Assembly (NCBI GenBank): GCA_911728455.2
Contig: OU452233.1
Location: forward strand, 8,971,505 to 9,035,504
Reading direction: 5' to 3'
Source: Marthasterias glacialis
Lineage: Eukaryota; Echinodermata; Asteroidea; Forcipulatida; Asteriidae
DNA length: 64,000 bases
Shown here: piece by piece, positions 12,501 to 23,913 of the stretch
Layout: every line of letters starts with the position of its first letter
Numbering within the stretch: the first letter of the stretch is position 1
The notes under the pieces: model-generated
The model's input: the letters and a program-made list of their open reading frames with translations, nothing else
What the model was told of the DNA's origin: nothing
The model's database searches: none
Position numbers and translations under genes: made by a program

Positions 12501-15500
12501 TTTGGTTGGGGATGGGTGATAATATAGCTGAAGGTGACACCCCTTAAAGCCCCTTTCACACTAGTCTATTCCCCAGGGGAGGGGGGGGGGGCATTCCCAG
12601 GGAATAACAGCCGTTCTTTTCACACTTGGTAGTCTGTTCTTGAAGACATCCACTCTGGGGTTGGTGATTCAACAACAATTGCTGCATGCGGGCAGTGAAT
12701 TCCACAGGCAGCTAGATAGTGTCTGAGAAGAAAGAGCCCTTGATCAATACTACTGTGCTTTTTACTTCTGTGCTTTCCACAACAATGAGTGTCCCCTCCA
12801 TCAGCTTGCTTTTGTTCAAAGTTAAAAGTTTGTGTCATTTTAAATGCTGTCTGGATGTTTTTACAGTTGTACGTCCTTTTTACCCTTTGGGTGATTTTGA
12901 ACCAGCTTTGTTTTTCAATGTATAAAGTCAAGTATTGTTTCTGTTTATAATCTTTTTCTGATTGTTTTTAATCCAACCCTTTTAGATTGTGGTTGCCAAG
13001 AATAATAATAATAATATAGCCTAATAAAATAATAATCTGTGCCTGTGGATGGAACAAGGAGTTTCTGGTTAATATTTCCTCTGGTGGATGAGTTGACTGG
13101 AATTAGTTGGTTGTCAGGGATGTCAATGAGTTTGTTGGTGATCCAGTGTACATCATTGTGACTTTAGAGATGGCTGTTTGAAGTTGTCATGTCTCGACCC
13201 CTCTCTGCTCAGGGTTCCAGAGGACCATGTTAAAGGGCCTTGCTCACAGACATAGGCCTGTGTACATGTAGGTGTCATGTCAGGGATTGGAACCCACATT
13301 CTGATGAATCAGCCATCAGAACTTGAGTCCAATGCATTAGACTGCTCAGCCATGATGACACGCCATCACAAATGTTTTTTTGTGGTGGTCCTTTGATTTG
13401 GCTTATAGTATTACAAATTACATGGTATTTACTACAAACCAAATATCCATGCATTCATTTCATCTCGATGAGACTTTTGCAATAGCTTACTATTTGGATA
13501 CCAAAACACACACTAAAACGACTTCAATCAGTACAGAACACTGCTGCTCGCTTACTGACAAAAACAAGATCTTCTGACCACGGAACACCTATATTACACA
13601 CTCTGTACTGGCTTCCTATCGAATATCGAATACAATTTAAAATCCTGCTCCTATCTTACAAAGCCATTCATGGTCTAGCTCCATCATACGTACAGGACCT
13701 CCCAGTTAGACCGGAAGTAGATGTCACAGATGTCACACAGTGTGTCACAAAGAAAGACCTTCCCCAACCTTGGTATTTGGTGAAAAAATCTTGTTTCTAA
13801 CTCTTTCCAATTTTAAATGAGGAGGTACTTCCGGTTTGACCGGAAGTAGAGGTCACAGAGGTCACACAATGTGTCAAGAAGAAACACTTTCCCAAACCTT
13901 GACATTTGTCGAAAGAATCATGCTCCTAGCTCTTACCACTTTTAAATGAGGAGCTACTTCCGGTTTGACCGGAAATAGAGGTCACAGAGGTCACGCAATG
14001 TGTAACAGAGAAGGACCTTCCATTACCTTGGTATTTGGTGAAAGAATCACATTCAAAGCTCTTTGCATTTTTAAATGAGGAGCTACTTCCGGTTAGACCG
14101 GAAGTAGAAGTCACAGAGGTCATGCAATGTGCAACAGAGAAGGACCTTCCCTAACCTTTGTATTTGGTGAAAGAATCACATTCTAAGCTCTTAGCATTTT
14201 TAAATGAGGAGCTACTTCCGGTTCGACAGGAAGTACGGGTCAGCAGGTCACTTAATACATGTATGTCACACAGAAAGACCTTCCCTAACCTTGACATTTG
14301 TCGAAAGAATACAGTTCATATCTCAAACGGTTGATTTTTTGTTGATTTTTAAAGATTTAAACTATTTAATCTAATTTGCTTGTAATTTGACACCTGATGA
14401 CGTCATCATGACGTATAAGTTTTAGGACCGAGGTCAGGACATGTTCTAAGTCTGTACAAAGTTTCATCAAAATTGAAGTTTCTTTACTGCCCCAAAGTTG
14501 AGGGCAGAAAAAATCATGTACAAAGTCTATGGGATTTGGGGGAAGAAGAAGAAAGAAAAAAAAAATCAAAACAAAACCAATGGCTTTTCCACAGATTGCA
14601 GAAAAGCCAAACAAAAAAATATATATGGCCCCTCGAACAACTACATGTAAGCCGCAACCCCTTTTTAATCCCTTAATGGTATTGGTGAGTTTTGGGCAAA
14701 TTCAGAGGCCCATATCTCAAAATCAAGATGAGATACCCTATAATAATTTATCTGTGGATAATTGTTGCCCAAATTATCAGAATTTGCTGTCAAGATTGGT
14801 TTTAAGACTGATTTTATTTTCGTGTAATGGATTCTCAATTGCTTACAAATCTGCTGACATGAGGAACTTTTTGTGATTTTGAACCCCCCCTCCCCCGTGC
14901 CCACATAAAATGTCAGTTTGCTTAAGATAAATGGTTAGTATCTAGGTACATTTGAGCATGTTGAGTTCCCCAACCAAGGAAAGACCAATCACAGCTTCAT
15001 TGGATCATCCAATCGGATGTTTGGAAGGGGTAGAAATAGGTCTGTAAGTCCAGTATTGAAAGCGCTATACATGTAACTGATCAAACCTAAATAATATGAA
15101 ATCAGAAAAACATTGTTGACTTCTAATAGCTAAACATTACCCATGCCAAAGAATGCAGCTTCAGAAAATCATAACATTGAGGTTTGGGGAGATAAATGAG
15201 GCTACAATACAGTTTGACATCAAAGATGCTACTGGGCGTTTTTACCCTGAGGCCCCTGATTTTGCTCAGGGTAAAAACGCCCACTAAAAAAACATTACAA
15301 GGCAAAAATTAAAATTAATTCTAGAATTTTGATATTTTATTATTGTGAAATTAACCCTTTCTAATACCAACAACAAATTATAAAAGACAACACACTTTTT
15401 TCCTTTAAAAAAACATTCGAAGTGAAACAGGCAAAACCCATGGCGGTCAGTTTTTAAATATTTTTTTTCAATTTTTTTTTTTTTTCAACAGCACCTCTGT

Positions 15501-18500
15501 ACCCATAAAATATAGCAATGAATTAAATTGTTTGTGTTATTAGTTTTTGCATATATTGCACTTGTTAGATATATCCCATTTGATTATTCAACTTGTCATT
15601 TTCTACTGGAAACAAGTCAAGTGGGCGTTTTAACCCCATGGGCGTTTTTACCCCAGTTTACCCTAAGTACTTGACACTTCGGACTGTCACTAGATAAAAA
15701 CTTTGGATAGAAGACTCTAATACAGAAGACGGATTGAACAGTTTTGACTTTTGACCCTATCATTAGCAAGTATCCCAAAGGAGAAATAATTGAAACACTG
15801 AAAAAAACCCAGACTTTATAGGCCTACAAGGACAAAACACAGGACAGAAAAACAAAAATCTTATAGATTAATCTACACTCAAGTTCATTTAAAGTTGAGA
15901 ATTAAATGCATAATTATTGATTGTGATTGCTTTGATTTTTTTTTATGCAAGGCTGTGCTGTATTAGCCTGTCTGATTTCTGCCATTGCTGCATCCGCACC
16001 ATCAGAAAAGAACAATCATACGTGGCTGACACAACCTCCATCAACTAGAAGAACCGATGAAGTCACGGCCAGCTCTAAGACCACTCTGGTGGCAACAACT
16101 GCGACGACCATGACATCCAGAACGACTGCCCCAATCAACACTACAACATCCGGGAGGACCACTATGCCAGCAATAACAGTTGAAACTACCTCAGCAACGA
16201 CAGCGCAATCCACAACTGCCATGCAGAACATCACGTCTGCACCTACGACTAATGGAACGGGGGCTGGAACAACCTCTGAAAGCCCCTCTGGTCAAGGAGA
16301 TATTATTCCGAGGTAATCACTAATATTCACATTTAAAGTCTACATTGTACATGTCAGGCATGAGACTTCTCAGGATTTACCTGATTTCAGGATTTTTTCA
16401 AAATCTCCTGGAGCATTCAAATTTTCTTGGAAGAATTATTGAAGCAATCACCAATAGGAGAAAGAAATGGTCTACATTTTGTCCAAACCTGTAGTTTTGT
16501 ATTTCTGGTGAATGCAGAGAGTCTGTAAACCTCCTGAATTGTCACATCTGGGAGGTTCCGAGTCTAAAATAAGCGGGAGCCCAGGCTTGCTAGGAATTTT
16601 CAGGATTGGCAATATTCAACTCATCCCTGACATGCATGGCTCTTGACTCTGACTAGGGACTCATCAAGTCTCACCAGAGTCACATTTAATGCATTTCTTG
16701 ACTCAGACTCGGACTCAAGTAACGCTGGTCATTAATTTTGACTAGGTTTCATGATGGTTGATGATTGGATAGCAAATTGTTAAAGGTAAAATATAGGATT
16801 GGTAAAGCTGACTGTGCAGTGTTCTTACTTTGTGTGATTAAATATATGCATGAAAAAACAAACCTGTGAAGATTTGGGCTCAATCCATCGTCCGAGTCAG
16901 GAGAAAATAGTGAAAAACCATGCATACTTTTCAGCGTGTAAACACATTATCTTGAATTTTGATTGTTACAACCAAAATTAAAATGGGGGTTTTCAAAAGT
17001 CGCCAGACACACAAGGTCAGTAAGCCACTGGAGGTGTGGGCTACACAGCAACTGTTTTCCCAGGGGCCATTGCCACCTACTCCTGGGGCTGAAATAGGGT
17101 TACCCCCTTCACAGTCGGTAAGGATGTAGGCTTGGGTATCGTCCATCAGAAGCCTGGCTGGTAGAGCAGAAAGCTCTACCTCCCCAACTTTTACTAAGCA
17201 ATTACGGTTAAGTAACGTGCTCAAGGACACAAGTGTCATGACCGGGACTCGAACCCACACTCCGATGACTCAGCCACCAGAGCTTGAGTCTGACACACTA
17301 ACCACTCGGCCACGACATGCCACAAACAGACAGAAATATATCTATCAAAGATTGGTACTGGTATGAACTTCATAATCAGTAAGCTTTCAGACTGTTACTA
17401 ATGAAACACATTTTTGGATGAATACCAATCAAATCCTACCTGTAAAGTTGAATATTTTCAGTTGCATACTGTATTATATCTAACTTGCAATGAGATTTTT
17501 GCACCATACCTTCTTGTGTTTAATGTATTTGTCTCAGCTTGATTTTCAAGCCGACAAAAACTCTGCGGCTGAGTTATTCGAGGCGGCTTTTGATGTGGCA
17601 TATTATACATTTAGCTAACACTGCTTTTTGGCTTATACATGTTGAATATCGGTGCGGCTTAGTGACGTCTGAATCTTATTTTTATGACTGAGATGTGCTG
17701 GGGCTGATATTCCGAGTGGCTTATTAGTTGTTCCCCAAATCGCAATAATGGTTAAGTGTCTTGCTTAAAGGACACAGGTGTCAAGACCGGGACTCGAACC
17801 CACACTCTGCTTATCAGAAACGCCACAGTGTCTGGTGATCTTTTAACCACTCGGCCACGACACGCAATGATCAATAGATCCATCATGCCCACTACTGTGT
17901 CTAACTCAAATCTTCAAAGTTTTTGTTTGTTCCTTCAGCTTCCAAGTGACGAACTTTGACAGTGAAGTGTTAATGCTGTTTAAATTTTCTGCCGTGCTGA
18001 AAATAAAGTATGAAACCAAAAGCAACGAGGTGAGTTATTCGTGGCAAAGCTAAATAACTGATATCCATGAACAATTTTTGGTTTGGGGTTTTGTGGTGTT
18101 CTTTGTTTTTGTTTGTTTCATCTGTCAGAAGATATTGGTGAAAGCCATTCACCCAAATTTTGCCGAGGCTTAAAAAGTAGCTCTGTTCTATGGTGTCAGT
18201 TGAGACAACCAGATCTCTTTCATTGTCTTTTGCCTCATTGCAGAGATCAACTGCCGCCTGCGCCCCCGCCCCCTCTGGACCCTTAGAGAGTTATTTTAAT
18301 TGGTGGACAGGTTGGTGTGGTGGTATCTTTCCTCGCCTTCCACCTCTAGGACCCCGGTTTGAATCCTGCCGGGGGCACTATGTAGATTGGGTTTTCAGTC
18401 CCTACCTGATTGCGTGGGTTTTCCCTGGAATATTTCCGTGGGGTTTTCTTCCAACATCTAAAACTGAAACTTCCTTCCTTGTCTTCTCCCCATGGGGTTC

Positions 18501-21500
18501 TTGGCTAGTATAGTGATTTAGTTCGCTTTTCTGAGAGTCCTTGGCTTCACAACCAGAATTAATAAATGAAATAAATGGCTTGGTAAATTGATAGAGAATG
18601 GCTGCCTGAAACGATTATCTTTTTATTGGTATTAAAATCACCTTAGGATTGGCAGGGGGTCTTGGGTACGAATCCCACTTGAGTGGTATGCCTGTAGTTT
18701 TTTGTTCGCAGGATTCGGGGAAGCGTGAGTATACAGTGAGTGCTGATCCCACTAATGAAAAAGGGTAAAAACCAAACTTTTCTTGCTTTTAGACACAAGA
18801 GGCAGTTATTCCGATCACTAAGACTTCAGAGCAATTGAGCGTGTTCATCAAGGATATTGAGCGAGACTTTTCCCTGCTGTACCCCAGAGTTGAGAACTAC
18901 ATTCTCATTTGGGGGTATAGGTTCAGAACAGAAACAGAGACGACTTACAGCGTCTATAAACCATCAGTGTCGTGGTTCTATCGAGAGCCTGCATTTGCGG
19001 CAGATGCTGTAAACTACGGTAAGATTTTCTGATCGAGTTCCTTGGGTGGACACGTTGGCGTAGTGCTATTTCTCCTCGCCTTCCACCTCTAGGACCCCGG
19101 TTTGAATCCCGCCGGGGACACTATGGGGATTCGGTTTTTCAGTCCCTACCTGATTGCGTGGTTTTTTTCTCTGGAATAAATCTTGCGGGTTTTCCTCCCA
19201 CACCTAAAACTGAAACTTCTTTCCTTGTCTTCTCTCCATGGGGTTCTTGGCTAATAAATTGATTAAGTTCACTTTTCTGAATCTTTGGCTTTGTACAACC
19301 AGAACTAATAAGTGAAATGACATGAAATTGAGGCTTGAAGTATTACCCACCAGGGCCCAATTTCATAGCGCTGCTTAACGGTAAGCAAATTTTCATGCTA
19401 ACTGTAGCAGTAAAATTTGCTTTAAAGCGTAAGCGTATTTCACAGGTTAGCAAGAAAATTAGGCAGCCAACTGGCGCGTTCACCATGGATTTACATTGTT
19501 ACGTCATTCATTTTCCTACAGTAAGCACCCGTAGGCTAGCATGCCTCCTGTTCGTGTGCTTACGGTTAGACGCACTTTGAAATTAAAATCATATACATGT
19601 AGTAAGCACAAAATCGGCCGTTAGGCAGCCCTATGAAATTGGGCCCTGACTACTTTGCCTGAGTTCAGTGATTTCGGCATTGGATCCAGTAACCTCCAAA
19701 CTCCATTGGTTAAATTTTTGTTTTCCAAAGTGCTTTTTAAAACCCTCGCAGCAACCACATTAATCAACAACTTCGCTGGATCCAGGAGGTTAAAATTTCG
19801 TCCACTCTGTCTTTAAGGTCAATAACCCACCCTGCAAGCCCAAAGCCATAATAAATCACTGTGGGGGGGGGGTGAATTGGAGTGCTAGTCAAGACTTAGA
19901 CTTGTGTTATTTAAGATCCACGTGCCGCACAAGCTGTTTTCACAAACTGCATACCGACCTGTGCCAAGGGAATTCTTGGCACAGGGGTCACAGGGGTCAA
20001 TCAATTACTACACTGACACAGGTGGCTGCTGTCTTTCAACACTCCTTACTCTGCATTGGTTAGGGTCTGGCCAATGTGAGTCTACAGGCTTGTGGGGTAT
20101 ACCAGGGGTGAGGATTACATGGAATCTTGGCCTTATTGGCCCATTAAAAAAAAAATTATGACCATATTTGGTAACAATTGGATTATTTTTTGTCTCTTGG
20201 ATGCTGCGAGAGTTAAGAGTTGCCAAGTACTCTGGGTTTTGAAGTCCGAACCTCCTCACTCCTAAAAGTCTAGCAACCCTACGGGAGCGTCTCAAAAGGC
20301 GGGCATGTTCTAGGCGCAACGGAACGTTCCTGTAGGCACACACCCACAATCCAGTGGATCACTAGAACGTTCTGCTGGACCGTGACATTCTGCCGAACAG
20401 GAACATTCCTATTTGAGAGAATATGCGCATTGGCATTTTGAACATTCCAATAGGCCTTATTTTTTACTGCAAGAGGGGCCCTTTTGGGGTAGATTGGGGG
20501 TCAAACCATAGAAATAGTGCAGTTAGACTTCTACTAAAACAGTTAATATTCAACATTTGAGGTTTTTTTTTATCGACAGTTTTACAATGTAATCAGTGTA
20601 AGATAATTGCTTGGAAATTTTTTATTTTTCATGTTTTGAAATATTTGTGTAGTCTCAAAATGGATTCAGTATTGCGACTTTGGCCATCAAAAATACGGCT
20701 CCAACTTAACCGATCCTACTGTTCCTACTTGAGACACTCCCTAAAGCAGAAGGAGATAGCAAAATGTCTGGTTCAGTGAAAGTTATGGTGCAGTAAAGCT
20801 ATAAGACCTGTGGTCTAGGTGAGGTTTGCCCAAGTTTAAGCTCTGCAGTTTACAGAATTAAAAAGTGCCTTTGTGCTGTATTCCAGCTATGTAGAGGATT
20901 TGTCCCACATTCTTAATTGTTTATTTTTTTCATTGTTTTTTCTTCTTTTTTTTATAGGTAAACAAGAAAAGGTCACGTTCACCGATTTGTTATACAGTGA
21001 GTACTTAAAAATCTTTCAGATAGGCAGATAAGCCAGAAAAGCCTTGACGTTCTTTGACTTTGGAATGGTTTTAAAATTATCCAGTTTAACTTGTTATTCC
21101 TTATATGCAGAGTGTTAAGTTCAGTTATGCCTATTTGCTGCTTAAACCAAGTCGCCAAATTTGACACGAACAATAATTGACCCCTTGCACGCACGTCACA
21201 CGCGGCGACTGTGCCACACTCACCATTTTGGTGGTCAATAGGTTTACGTGTAAACACCGCGCCTCCTAAAATGCGCTCTTCACTGAATAACTCAGTGACA
21301 TTGACCCCCAAAATAGCGCAACCAAGATTATTGTGATGATGACGTCAGGTGAAATGGGTCAATATTGACGTCATTGCTTAGTCTGGGAAGTCCCTTTCAA
21401 GCCACCGTTACTTATAGTGAATATTATGTGTGGTATAGACTAATCTGAGCAGCTCATTCATGGGCGTTTACACCACTGCAACTATGGCCGGCGCACAGGC

Positions 21501-23913
21501 GCGTGGATGTACACGCACTGTGAATCCTTCATGCTGATTGGTACATACGTGTATGCGCGCTGACGCTCTATTGTCGTGTTGCGCACGGCAGCCATGGCTG
21601 CGGTGGTGTAAAACACAATAAACGAGCGCTACTTGGATTAGTGTTTATGTATGGAGACGTCTACCAACTGTTATCCCGTAATATTATCTGTCCATTAGAA
21701 AAAGGCACCATCGGCAAAAGCTTCAAGTGTCAATCTATGACCCTCAGGAAAGGTCCGGTCACCCTGCTGATGGAAGATGTTCTGTTTCAGCCATATGCTG
21801 ATAGATCATCGGACAAGGGGCACTTTGGTGACGGTAAGCAAAACCCTCGGAATCATAGTTAGTCACTGCTTCCCACCATCAGGGCCCAATTTCATAGAGC
21901 TGCTGAACCAGTTAGCGCCAGATTTGGTGGTGTCTACACGAAAATATTGTCTGAACCAGCAAAAGGGCTGCGTTTAAACACACTGTTGTTTAAAATCAAA
22001 ATACCGGAACAAAGGTCGCCGGGACATTCCACTGCTGAGCATCCACTGAGCACACTACATACCGTCTAATGCTTCATTTCACCCACAAAAAAGGGGAAAC
22101 ATGGTCTTAAATATTTTGCTGATTTTTGACCGTTACGTTTTTTTGGTTTTTTATCTCCAATTTCAGACTTTTTCCTTTTGTTCCAATAAGAGGATTACGA
22201 GACATTGAGAGGCTTCCACTATTGTTTATTCATTGTATTTCTCAATGGAGGTTAGTCTGAGTGAACGTGGGACCCAACCGTTGGACAGAAAAAACATGGA
22301 AGATTCCCGGCAGCAACTGGAAACTTTTTAAAGCAGAAAATATAGCGCTAACTTGCCCTCAGTTTTGAAGCCAGGGCCCAATTTCATAGAGCCTTTTAAG
22401 CAGACAATGGTGCTTAACATTTTTCTCCTAAACAAAAATTGAGCAGGAAACCAGTCACAAATGGTACACAATGGCATGGTATTTTGGCTGGTGACCTTTT
22501 TCTGGTAAGCACCTTTTGCTTTTATAGCAGCTCTCACAGTGAAATTGGGTCTACTCGTGGTGGCGTACATTTGCATGTGCAGATCTAAAATCTTTCATCG
22601 GAACAATGCACTGACCTCTTTGGAATGTTCTGGGGCAGATTTAAACCTTAATGCGGTTGTCAAGAGGGCAAAGCCCTTTCCGGGTCAATATGACCCTTTT
22701 CGGGGGGGTTATAATGACCCAGAACACTGAGTCTTAAATACACTACAGATGCCTCGTCAGTTTAAGCTCCAAGATGGCTCATGCTGACCCGGAAATGAAG
22801 CTGGCTCATTTGCACCAGGAGAGTGTGGTTCCCATAGAAATAAACCCCAGAGAACGCTGAGCGTGTCATAATTCACTGGACTCGGTAATTGTCAGACCAC
22901 TTGATTGACGCGTACCAGATTTTATTACATTGTGTTTTTACCTGTGTATGGTAAAACGATATCTTGTAACACGCATGTATGGCAAAATACTGATGCATTG
23001 TCATTTAGATTGACCAATACATACATGTAGCAAGCCCGGTACTTTACAGAGGCAATTGCCCTGGTCATTGACTTGGTGCCCTTGAAATGTTCCAATAGAA
23101 ATTTACAATTTCCTCATAGAGGTGCCCTTTATCAAGAAGATAATGTATTGGTGCCCTTGCCCTTTCAAGAACATTTTTGTCATTTTAACACACACGCGAT
23201 ATCATATTATTTACATGCACGCGTATCGATATGCCGCAACCACTAGCCGGTCGCAGGGTGCAGTTGAGGTCAGTGTCTCTGGGCTTGTATTCTGGTGGTT
23301 TACCTGTACTCCTCTTTGTTCGAGTGTACACCCAAAATAATTATTTGAGAAAATTCGAAGAAAACAATTGTTGAGTAGACGAATAAAAAACACATGAGTC
23401 GTGAAACAATGTGTCGGCAAAACTTTGCAGGCCTGACTGCTTTGTTCTTGAAACGGCCAAGGGCACCAAGGTATTTTCTTCTTGATAAAGGGCACCTCTA
23501 AGGACAGTGCTAACTTCTATTGGAACATTTTAAGGGCAGAAAGTCAATGACCAGGGGCAACGCAGGCAATTGCCTCTGATGCCTCCTTGATGTATCAGGC
23601 CTGACTTTGCACAGGCATGTGTAACAACCTCCTTTCCGAGTGGTTAAGATGATGTGAAACAGACTGCCACGGGGGAGATTTAACCTTCTAATGTCTGCTA
23701 TTTATTTCAGAGGTGGAAACGTGTTCAGCTTACGTTCCAACAACCTCAGCCACTACCTTGCCTACCATACCAACTCCCCGCCCATATCAGATGAGCGTAG
23801 GCGAAATCGTTGGGATCGCGGCAGGTGCATTGGTTGCAGTGGTTCTGGCAGTCTTGCTTACTGTTTGCGCGTTGAAAAGGCGAAAACGGCAAATACAGTA
23901 TGGAAATTTGTAA
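9569..23913 (+). CDS. LAMP-like lysosomal membrane glycoprotein 2 (complete, 7 exons)
   Basis: Exons are 9569-9608, 15952-16312, 17939-18029, 18793-19018, 20958-20996, 21699-21833 and 23711-23913 (stop TAA), total 1095 nt, 364 aa. Residues 1 to about 29 form a signal peptide (MARMKSVIFYGFI, then CAVLACLISAIAA). About 30-133 is a Thr/Ser mucin-like stalk. About 134-300 is one LAMP luminal domain: LMLFKFSAVLKIKYETKS resembles the CLMANFSA block of LAMPs, and GKSFKC and VETC give the Cys3-Cys4 pair. The first LAMP cysteine pair is absent. A transmembrane helix spans about 330-352, then KRRKRQIQYGNL, a terminal YGNL signal. Exon 1 sits behind a TTGACAG acceptor at 9536, so an upstream untranslated exon is likely. 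The 6.3 kb first intron makes exon 1 the least certain part; the alternative start is ATG 15945, in frame. Lysosomal location is inferred from family and tail. Confidence 0.87.
9660..10075. repeat. Four copies of GGTTACTCACGTTAC in about 400 bp
   Basis: The motif GGTTACTCACGTTAC occurs near 9670, 9852, 10041 and, as GGTTACTCACCTTAC, directly after at about 10056. The spacing is irregular (about 180-190 bp, then 15 bp). Such motifs often form subterminal repeats of DNA transposons; here that is only an inference. It lies in intron 1 of LAMP-like 2. Confidence 0.55.
10404..11048 (-). pseudogene. Possible degraded minus-strand gene or transposon ORF fragment
   Basis: Two pieces look protein-like. 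One is 11048-10989, starting MRILLPDFGNFATAFDLEDL and followed directly by a consensus donor GTGAGT. The other lies behind a good acceptor (pyrimidine tract and TTTACAG ending at 10739): it reads KLHSQMQRNYESYDALK, meets a stop, and continues in frame as a charged, helical stretch (KQLGDMLTTMKKHGEEVKEC) to a stop at 10404. The phases of the two pieces do not fit, and the second has an internal TGA. I do not recognise the family. It could be a decayed transposon ORF, since GGTTACTCACGTTAC motifs lie just beside it, or a broken host gene. Confidence 0.3.
11568..12130. repeat. Diverged interspersed repeat, copy 1 (second copy near 14690-15040)
   Basis: This begins GGTCATTCCGTGCCAAATCA. Its later part shares ordered blocks with 14690-15040: GGAGGCCTATATCTC against AGAGGCCCATATCTC, AGAATCTGCTGTCAA against AGAATTTGCTGTCAA, GTGCCCAC, and GACCAATCACA followed by a GATGTTTGG-like block. 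An exact 18 bp unit (GTCTGACCTGAAATACAT) is tandemly repeated three times at about 12013-12069. No coding capacity is seen. Confidence 0.55.
13195..13365 (-). mobile_element. tRNA-derived SINE, family A (fragment)
   Basis: On the minus strand this has a tRNA-Leu-like head: GGCTGAGCAGTCTAATGC for box A, then box B GGGTTCCAATCCC, then the family tail (ATGACACCTACATG). It is truncated compared with the copy at 31037. The degenerate boxes and multicopy tail mark it as a SINE, not a tRNA gene. Confidence 0.7.
13513..13701 (+). pseudogene. LINE reverse transcriptase C-terminal fragment (CR1/L2-like)
   Basis: One open frame of 63 codons without a start reads LKRLQSVQNTAARLLTKTRS, then HGTPILHTLYWLPIEYRI and FKILLLSYKAIHGLAPSYV. 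This is the well-known conserved block downstream of the palm in CR1/L2/Jockey-type LINE reverse transcriptases (LQxVQNxAARLL, LHWLPxxxRIxFKILLLxYKALHGLAPxYL). The rest of the element is missing, and the fragment stops where the 129 bp satellite begins. It is dead retroelement sequence inside LAMP-like 2 intron 1. Confidence 0.85.
13702..14310. repeat. 129 bp satellite, about 4.5 copies
   Basis: The marker GACCGGAAGTA recurs at 13709, 13838, 13967 (as GACCGGAAATA), 14096 and 14225 (as GACAGGAAGTA), an exact 129 bp period. Each unit holds the partly palindromic CTTCCGGTTTGACCGGAAG, a GGTCACAGAGGTCAC block and TTTAAATGAGGAG. The period is a multiple of three, so minus-strand frames run through several units, but they have no gene-like context. 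Confidence 0.9.
14690..15040. repeat. Diverged interspersed repeat, copy 2
   Basis: This is the second copy of the repeat described at 11568-12130, in the same orientation. It ends in a GACCAATCACAGC block and a GGATGTTTGGAAGGGG block. Confidence 0.5.
16940..17325 (-). mobile_element. tRNA-derived SINE, family A with a distinct tail
   Basis: On the minus strand the head reads GTCGTGGCCGAGTGGTTAG (box A) and GTGGGTTCGAGTCCCGG (box B), then ATGACACTTGTGTCCTTGAG. The remaining tail (TAGAGCTTTCTGCTCTACC and on) differs from the copy at 31037. It lies in LAMP-like 2 intron 2. Confidence 0.8.
17735..17868 (-). mobile_element. tRNA-derived SINE, family A (head only)
   Basis: On the minus strand, GTCGTGGCCGAGTGGTTAAA and GTGGGTTCGAGTCCCGG are followed by GACACTTAACCATTATTGC, where the copy breaks off. 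It ends about 70 bp before the acceptor of exon 17939-18029. Confidence 0.8.
18302..18575 (+). mobile_element. tRNA-derived SINE, family C, copy 1
   Basis: The head reads GGACAGGTTGGTGTGGTGG with box-B-like GGTTTGAATCCTGCC. The body contains TCAGTCCCTACCTGATTGCG and the tail CCATGGGGTTCTTGGCTA, then an AT-rich end (AATAAATGAAATAAATG). It closely matches 19048-19320, and more distantly the minus-strand copy at 38596-38765. Two copies flank the coding exon at 18793-19018. Confidence 0.85.
19048..19320 (+). mobile_element. tRNA-derived SINE, family C, copy 2
   Basis: Same family, orientation and extent as 18302-18575. It begins 29 bp after the donor of the exon ending at 19018. Confidence 0.85.
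19351..19648. mobile_element. TIR MITE with GGGCCCAATTTCATAG ends
   Basis: It begins CAGGGCCCAATTTCATAGCG and ends in the inverse CTATGAAATTGGGCCCTG. Other members or fragments lie at 21880-21920, 22372-22551, 29271-29502, 31698-31892, 31921-32117, 62468-62626 and 62650-62849. Interiors contain GCTTAACGG and GTAAGCA-type inverted motifs. No coding capacity is seen. Confidence 0.85.
21177..21365. repeat. Dispersed repeat related to 936-1110
   Basis: It contains CACGTCACACGCGGCGACTG, CACCATTTTGGTGGTCAATA and GATGATGACGTCAGGTGAA. The closest copy is 35276-35455. Confidence 0.55.
22372..22551. mobile_element. GGGCCCAATTTCATAG MITE, decayed copy
   Basis: It starts CAGGGCCCAATTTCATAGAG. The inner part (GAGCAGGAAACCAGTCACAA, GGTATTTTGGCTGG) matches the other copies inverted. 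The right end is degraded to GTGAAATTGGGTC. Confidence 0.75.
23048..23583. mobile_element. Inverted-repeat element, about 535 bp
   Basis: The left arm (GAGGCAATTGCCCTGGTCAT, CTCATAGAGGTGCCCTTTAT, CTTGCCCTTTCAAGAAC) is found inverted at 23450-23583. A single-arm relative sits at 49905-50060, and related GGTGCCCTT/GGCCTTGCCC stretches occur near 42648-42810 and 35747-35930. It lies in the last intron of LAMP-like 2. Confidence 0.7.

Noticed and set aside
13926..14123. Ser-rich minus-strand frame
   Set aside because: It exists only because the satellite period (129 bp) is a multiple of three.
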